Positions 6,784-10,623 of a DNA stretch of 10,623 nt are shown piece after piece (position 1 is the stretch's first letter; each line of letters opens with the position of its first letter). This DNA is from an uncultured Bacteroidales bacterium. GTDB taxonomy: Bacteria > Bacteroidota > Bacteroidia > Bacteroidales > Paludibacteraceae. Under the pieces are notes generated by a model. The model saw only the letters and a program-made list of their open reading frames with translations, had not been told where the DNA came from and ran no database searches. The DNA is taken from positions 1 through 10,623 of the forward strand of contig CALDQH010000079.1 in assembly GCA_937911935.1 (NCBI GenBank), written 5' to 3'. Position numbers and translations under genes: made by a program.

Positions 6784-7478
6784 AGTTTTTTAATGATAAA
6801 GTAAATAACCACAACAGCCAATAAGGCTAAAATGGCAATGGATAATTCGTGGCTGTATGCCTCGATAAGGTCTTGTTGACCTTGTGCAAGGTAGCCCAAT
6901 AGGGCTAAAACACTATTCCATAGCCCTGCGCCAATGGTGGTGAACAGCGCAAAATGTAATACATTCATGCGTGCCAAACCAGCTGGGATGGATATGAGTT
7001 GTCTTACAGCAGGTATTAGACGACCAATAAGGGTCGAAGTTTTACCGTGCTTAACAAAATAATCTTCTGCTACCACAATTTTTTCTTTGCTGAGTAGGCA
7101 TAAGCGTCCCAATTTGCTATCGGCAAACTTGTAAATAATGGGTCTGCCCAACCATAAAGCCAAATAATAATTGATAAAAGCACCTATTAAGGCCCCCAAA
7201 GTGCCAAAAACAATGACTAAAAAGATATTTAAATTAGAGTCTGGTTTGCTGGCAATGTATGCGGCAGGCGGAATGACAATTTCGGAGGGGAAAGGAATAA
7301 AAGAACTCTCTACAGCCATAAGTGCCGTAATGGTATAATAGTTCATGTTTTCTTCGTACCATTGTTCGACTACCTGGATTAAACTAGGTTGAGACACGCC
7401 CACAGAGTCTGTCGTGTTGTTGGCAGAAACAAAGGCTGCAAAACTAACAAATAAAATAAGTGCAAATAGTTTTTTCAT
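6762..7478 (-). CDS. DedA-family membrane protein
   Basis: A 238-residue inner-membrane protein. The first ~19 residues look like a cleavable signal peptide or first membrane helix (KKLFALILFVSFAAFVSA). The DedA core follows: ESSFIPFPSEIVIPPAAYIA (57-76), a membrane helix with GALIGAFINYYLALWLGR (~95-112), and the signature GRLIPAVRQLISIPAGLARM (152-171). A last membrane helix is at ~212-230, with a basic tail. DedA proteins are undecaprenyl-phosphate or phospholipid flippase-like transporters needed for envelope homeostasis; the substrate here is inferred from family only. The gene lies 1 bp after the TPR gene and overlaps aroE, so it sits inside an operon. Confidence 0.88.
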   Translation of the reverse strand: MKKLFALILFVSFAAFVSANNTTDSVGVSQPSLIQVVEQWYEENMNYYTITALMAVESSFIPFPSEIVIPPAAYIASKPDSNLNIFLVIVFGTLGALIGAFINYYLALWLGRPIIYKFADSKLGRLCLLSKEKIVVAEDYFVKHGKTSTLIGRLIPAVRQLISIPAGLARMNVLHFALFTTIGAGLWNSVLALLGYLAQGQQDLIEAYSHELSIAILALLAVVVIYFIIKKLCQRQKK

Positions 7479-7479
7479 G

Positions 7480-8892
7480 TTATAGGTTCTCTGGTATGTT
7501 TAAATAATCCTTAGATGCAGGGAAACTATCGATAAACATTCGAATAGAGTCGGGGTCTTTTTCGGCTGCAATCTCGATGTGTTTTTTTGCCTGCTCGGGG
7601 TTGTTTAAGGCTTGGTAAATAATGGCGATGTGTAAGTCTAAAAAAGGGAAATACGGTTCCATCTTCTCAACCTCGAACATGGCTTGTAGGCTGAGGTCGT
7701 ATTCTTCTTTGAATAAATACAGATTACTCAACCATGCCCATCGGGTAGGAAGACTTTCGGCTTGAATGGCTTCTTTGATACAGTCGATGGCCTTTTCGAT
7801 GTTGTTTAATTCGTGGTAAATTTTGGATAAGAATGTAAGTGCAATGGCCTTATTCTTACTTTTGGCAAGCGATTCAAAAATTTGAATGGCTTTGTCCCAC
7901 TCTTTAAAATAAAAATAGGTAGTGCCTAACTCGGTGAGCACATCCGTGTTGTTTGGATGTTTTTCGAGCAATTGATGGCAACGATCGATAGCCGTTCCGT
8001 ATTGGTTTAGATGGCGCTCGCAGATGACCATGTTGAGTTGAATAATCAGTTGCTCGGGATAAAGTCGATGACAATGTTGCAAACAGGTATAGGCACTCTC
8101 AAAAGCGTCGCGTTCTAAATGCAACAAGGAAAAGTTGTACCATGCATCAAAGCAATCTTCGTCGATATGAATGGCGTAATTGTATGCCTCCTCTGCTTGA
8201 ATATGCATGCCCAATTCGGCATATAATGTGCCCAATCGTACCCAAGAGGTGGCATCGTAAGGGTTAATTTCGATGATTTTTTTGAGTGCTTCGATGGCTT
8301 TTTTGGGGCGATTGATTTGAAAATACGAATGACAAAGCAAATTCCAGGCAGAAATGTCGTTGGGATTCTCCTCGCATGCTTTTTGACAGCATTTGTTGGC
8401 CATAACGGACAAGTTGGCGTCGTTGTATAGTTGTGCCATGTCAATATAGGGAGAATAACTAAACTTAACGGGTAGTTTGATTGCCTGATTCATGGCTTTG
8501 GTTGCACCTCCCAATTCTTTTCGTTTTAGGCATATTTCTGCTTTGAGCATGTACGTGTCGTACATTTGCAAGTAAAAATCGGTCGATAATTTTTTGGTTG
8601 CTTGCTGTATGATGCTTTTGTGAAGTCGCAATGCTGCTTGAATGGTGTCTTTGGCAGCATCCAATTGGTTTAACTCCATGTAGGTTTTAGCCAAATGGTA
8701 ATAAAGCGGGCAATAATGTTTGTGAAAAACCAATCCTTGACGCGAGGCTTTAAGTGCCTTGTTCAGTTGTGCCATGCGCGTGTAGTGTTCGCAGATGATG
8801 TCATACTCTTCTGCTTCGTAATAGGCATCGGGCATGGCTTCGTAGCGTTTGACCAATGCGAGGGCTACTTTGTCGGAATGGCTGATAGACAT
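7480..8892 (-). CDS. Tetratricopeptide-repeat protein
   Basis: A 470-residue protein made almost entirely of TPR-like helix pairs of about 34 residues. The clearest lie in the middle, for example AWNLLCHSYFQINRPKKAIEALKKIIEINPYD, SWVRLGTLYAELGMHIQAEEAYNYAIHID and LTELGTTYFYFKEWDKAIQIFESL. There is no signal peptide or membrane segment, so it is probably cytoplasmic and mediates protein-protein contacts; no partner can be named. Charged and aromatic residues are spread as usual for TPR solenoids, and no catalytic domain is visible. It starts 6 bp after the transporter reading frame ends and stops 1 bp before the DedA start, so it is co-transcribed with them. Confidence 0.85.
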   Translation of the reverse strand: MSISHSDKVALALVKRYEAMPDAYYEAEEYDIICEHYTRMAQLNKALKASRQGLVFHKHYCPLYYHLAKTYMELNQLDAAKDTIQAALRLHKSIIQQATKKLSTDFYLQMYDTYMLKAEICLKRKELGGATKAMNQAIKLPVKFSYSPYIDMAQLYNDANLSVMANKCCQKACEENPNDISAWNLLCHSYFQINRPKKAIEALKKIIEINPYDATSWVRLGTLYAELGMHIQAEEAYNYAIHIDEDCFDAWYNFSLLHLERDAFESAYTCLQHCHRLYPEQLIIQLNMVICERHLNQYGTAIDRCHQLLEKHPNNTDVLTELGTTYFYFKEWDKAIQIFESLAKSKNKAIALTFLSKIYHELNNIEKAIDCIKEAIQAESLPTRWAWLSNLYLFKEEYDLSLQAMFEVEKMEPYFPFLDLHIAIIYQALNNPEQAKKHIEIAAEKDPDSIRMFIDSFPASKDYLNIPENL

Positions 8893-8898
8893 GGTAAG

Positions 8899-9462
8899 TT
8901 AAGCTTTGTTTTCGCCAGTTGGAAATTCGTTTTTGTCGATGATAAAGTGTTGATAATAAGATACGATAAGTGTGGTAACAGGCAATGCAATAATCATGCC
9001 CAAAACGCCCATTAGAGACCCCCAAATAGAAAGTGCCAATAAAATAATGGCTGGATGTAAACCCGTCGCATTGCCCATGATTTTGGGGGTTAATAGCAAA
9101 TCAAGTATCAGTTGGTTTACGATAAAGACGATTAGGATGATTAGGGTCGTTACCCAAAAGTCGGGTCCTCCTTGTGCCGATTGCATAAGTGCAATGCATA
9201 GCGGTGGAATAATTCCTAAGGAGTGCATGTAAGGAATCATGTTTAATACGCCAACCAACAATCCCATAAAGATGGCCATGGGTAAATTAAGAATGCTAAA
9301 TCCAATGGCAAAAAGAATGCCTAATATAGCAGAAATAAGGGCCTGCTTGGTGTGATCGCAAACTTCCAGACTGTTTTCAATTTGCTGACTGCAGTTGCAC
9401 TGATTCCCTTTACCAATTGGTTGGTAAAGAAACGGTATTTTTGCGGTATAAATTTTTGCCAA
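8899..9462 (-). pseudogene. AI-2E family transporter, C-terminal part (frameshifted)
   Basis: This frame holds the C-terminal half of an AI-2E/PerM-type membrane transporter: QALISAILGILFAIGFSI, LPMAIFMGLLVGVLNMIPY, a helix around TTLIILIVFIVNQLILDLLLTPKIMG, then HPAIILLALSIWGSLMGVLGMIIALPVTTL. These match the usual order of the family's last four to five membrane segments. The first ~20 residues (AKIYTAKIPFLYQP) are nonsense relative to the family, and the only start is a TTG at 9462, so the frame does not begin independently. It continues the N-terminal part at 9321-10022 after a -1 shift; joined, the protein would be about 375 residues, normal for the family. Either a missing base in the sequence or a real mutation would explain this. 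Confidence 0.8.
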
Positions 9463-10022
9463 TTATCGGACAATTCGTCAAAGTCCATCAAAATAAAGAA
9501 TAGATACAGACAGAAAATAAACACCACAACCAAGCCCGTAATGTACTGAAACGATGCAGATACTACATCGAAGGCTTTGGGGATAATGGTTTTGATGGCT
9601 CCCATGATTTGGTGGGTGTCTAACCATTCGTCTATGTTGATTTTATAGACTGTTTCTGATAAAAATTCTTGTAACAGAGGTGGTAAATTAGAACTATGTT
9701 CTAAAGCGATGTAATTGCTAATCAGGTTTTTCATCTCCGAAATCTCGTTGGTGATACTGGATGTAGCAAAAACGATGATGCTGGTAACAAGACCGATAAT
9801 AATTAAAAAAAGCAATAATACTGCCAACCCTCTTTTTTTGATTTTGAGGTGTTTTTGAAAGAAATGAACAAACGGATTGAGCATATAGGCAATAAGCCAG
9901 GCTGCGACAAAGGGCAATAAAACCCCGCTTAAACGTTGGGTGAGTAGCAAAAGCCCTGCCAACAGCAGAATCCCTCCTACTGTTCTGACGGTGCGGTCTA
10001 ATGTAAATGGTTGCTTGTTCAT
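9321..10022 (-). pseudogene. AI-2E family transporter, N-terminal part (frameshifted)
   Basis: First gene of the minus-strand operon. The frame gives the N-terminal half: membrane helices at ~14-32 (VGGILLLAGLLLLTQRL) and ~34-52 (LLPFVAAWLIAYMLNPFVHFF), a basic segment (KHLKIKKRG), a helix at ~67-87, the soluble region typical of the family (ITNEISEMKNLISNYI...), and a helix at ~160-180 (YITGLVVVFIFCLYLFFILMDF). It then degenerates after NQLVKGIS into a short unrelated tail ending at 9321. The family exports or regulates small molecules, and the autoinducer-2 role is established for only a few members. The ATG at 10022 lies 24 bp below a palindromic promoter. If the frameshift is real the transporter is inactive, though the downstream genes remain intact. 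Confidence 0.8.
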
Positions 10023-10061
10023 TTGGGCAATCGTTTAAAATATATTACATTTGCAAATGTA
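10022..10061. promoter_or_regulatory. Divergent promoter with palindromic -7 elements
   Basis: TACATTTGCAAATGTA (10046-10061) is a perfect 16-bp palindrome, so TACATTTG, an exact TAnnTTTG match, occurs on both strands. On the plus strand TTTG at 10022-10025 lies 20 bp upstream, giving a complete promoter for the gene starting at 10113. On the minus strand the -7 is correctly placed for the operon starting at 10022, but no good -33 box is seen. RNA polymerase could bind only one orientation at a time, or a dimeric regulator could use the palindrome. Confidence 0.6.
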
Positions 10062-10112
10062 TAAAAAAAGCACAAGAAAGTGTGCAGAAAAGATAAGCCT
10101 ATAACATATTTT

Positions 10113-10235
10113 ATGGATAAAATAACAATCGTACAAGAGTTGATAACAGAAGTTGATAAAATGCAACAACAGTTGGTGGCAATTAGGCAGCGTTTGGCGT
10201 TGTTGGAGGTGAGTATGCAAGTGCGGAATTTGTAA
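10113..10235 (+). CDS. Short coiled-coil reading frame, probable N-terminus of the HTH gene
   Basis: ATG 10113 opens a 40-codon frame (MDKITIVQELITEVDKMQQQ, then LVAIRQRLALLE) predicted to be helical and coiled-coil, ending at TAA 10233-10235. It lies about 50 nt after the plus-strand promoter TTTG-N20-TACATTTG. The frame starting at 10187 and running through the downstream HTH gene is -1 relative to it, and joining them at GAG-GTGAG (10206-10212) gives a continuous helical protein (LLE/GEYASAEFVNEREKFYM). I therefore think this is the true start of the next entry, broken by a missing base, rather than a separate small protein. Confidence 0.55.
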   Translation: MDKITIVQELITEVDKMQQQLVAIRQRLALLEVSMQVRNL

Positions 10236-10255
10236 ATGAGAGGGAGAAGTTCTAT

Positions 10256-10623
10256 ATGGCCATGCTCCAGCAGTTGCAGCTTGAGGTGCAGAACCTGAAG
10301 ATGGATATGGAGAGGCTGCAGGGGGGGACTGTCGGGAAGAAAATTGCAGAAGATATGCCGTCTTTGCCGGCGGTGATTGGGGTGCAGGCAATGCAGCCTG
10401 TTGCAAATGTTCCTGCTGTAGCTCAGCCGGTGCAGTCTGTGGAGCCGGTGCAGGAGGTTGCGGTTGAGGAGTCTGAGGCTATTGATGTTGAGGAGTATGA
10501 GGAGGATTTCTCAATTCCTAATGCAACAGATAACCTTATAAGGAAGGCATTGAAGAAATATTCCAACAAAAAGGATGCTGCCGAGGCATTGGAGATTTCG
10601 GAGAGGACACTTTATAGAAAAAT
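10256..10623 (+). CDS. Fis-type helix-turn-helix protein, 3'-truncated by window end
   Basis: The frame is open from 10187 to the end of the window; ATG 10256 is the first available start if no frameshift exists. Order of parts: a coiled-coil (MAMLQQLQLEVQNLKMDMERLQ), a V/P/Q/E-rich low-complexity linker (PAVIGVQAMQPVANVPAV... EPVQEVAVEE), an acidic stretch, and a C-terminal NLIRKALKKYSNKKDAAEAL followed by EISERTLYRK, which closely matches the Fis/NtrC HTH_8 DNA-binding motif. There is no sigma54-activation domain before it, so it is not an NtrC-class activator. It is likely a small DNA-binding protein of unknown target. Codons are richer in GAG, CAG, CTG and GTG than in neighbouring genes. 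A run of seven G (10321-10327) lies in the reading frame. The stop codon is outside the window. Confidence 0.65.
   Translation, partial: MAMLQQLQLEVQNLKMDMERLQGGTVGKKIAEDMPSLPAVIGVQAMQPVANVPAVAQPVQSVEPVQEVAVEESEAIDVEEYEEDFSIPNATDNLIRKALKKYSNKKDAAEALEISERTLYRK

Noticed and set aside
8695..9015. Plus-strand frame antisense to the TPR gene start and the transporter end
   Set aside because: Overlaps two well-supported genes and has no recognisable motif; a compositional shadow.
10035..10406. Minus-strand frame covering the divergent promoter and HTH gene
   Set aside because: Pro/Ser/Gln/His-rich translation with no domain, running antisense to a frame with a clear HTH motif and across a promoter.
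1..10623. CRISPR array, tRNA or rRNA genes, DGR reverse transcriptase or template repeat inside the window
   Set aside because: No regularly spaced repeats, no tRNA-like folds noticed, no reverse-transcriptase motif in any credible frame, and no A-rich near-copy of the variable region was seen by eye. A computed search would be more sensitive.

Overview
The window looks like a chromosomal segment of a Bacteroidota bacterium, most probably a Bacteroidales member. The evidence is AT-rich DNA, several exact matches to the Bacteroidota -7 promoter element TAnnTTTG (at 957, 1998 and 10046), start codons without Shine-Dalgarno sequences, and families typical of the group: a RhuM-type protein, a DPM1-like glycosyltransferase next to dihydroorotase, a lipoprotein with a SUMF1 domain, a PspC protein, and an Fn3/C-type-lectin-like secreted protein ending in SVRLVQD. 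The genus cannot be fixed from the sequence alone.

Layout. (1) 1-878, plus strand: 3' part of a secreted protein whose last 58 codons carry the signature of a diversity-generating retroelement (DGR) variable region. It is followed by a strong hairpin terminator (907-943). (2) 1022-1957, plus: RhuM-type protein with a textbook promoter and a perfect 25-nt palindrome inside the gene. (3) 2028-2762 and 2960-4300, plus: polyprenol-phosphate mannose synthase-like GT2 enzyme and dihydroorotase (pyrC), separated by about 200 bp of repeat-rich DNA. (4) 4379-5470, plus: lipoprotein with a SUMF1/FGE-like domain, ending at a symmetric hairpin shared with the converging minus-strand operon. (5) 10022 down to 5546, minus: a tightly packed operon of AI-2E-family transporter (split by a -1 frameshift), TPR protein, DedA-family membrane protein, shikimate dehydrogenase (aroE) and PspC-domain protein. 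(6) 10113-10623, plus: start of a divergently transcribed gene encoding a coiled-coil protein with a Fis-type helix-turn-helix, apparently frameshifted and cut by the window end.

How it fits together. The middle is ordinary housekeeping: pyrimidine synthesis, shikimate pathway, lipid-linked mannose donor and envelope proteins. The most noteworthy element is the left-edge gene. Its body uses mostly T-ending codons, but its last 58 codons switch abruptly to NNC codons at the surface positions of a C-type-lectin-like fold, as expected when AAC codons of a template repeat are rewritten by adenine mutagenesis. No reverse transcriptase or template repeat was recognised in the window, so the rest of the DGR, if present, lies outside. 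The right edge shows a second point of interest: a 16-bp perfect palindrome that places a TACATTTG -7 element on both strands between the divergent operon and the HTH gene.
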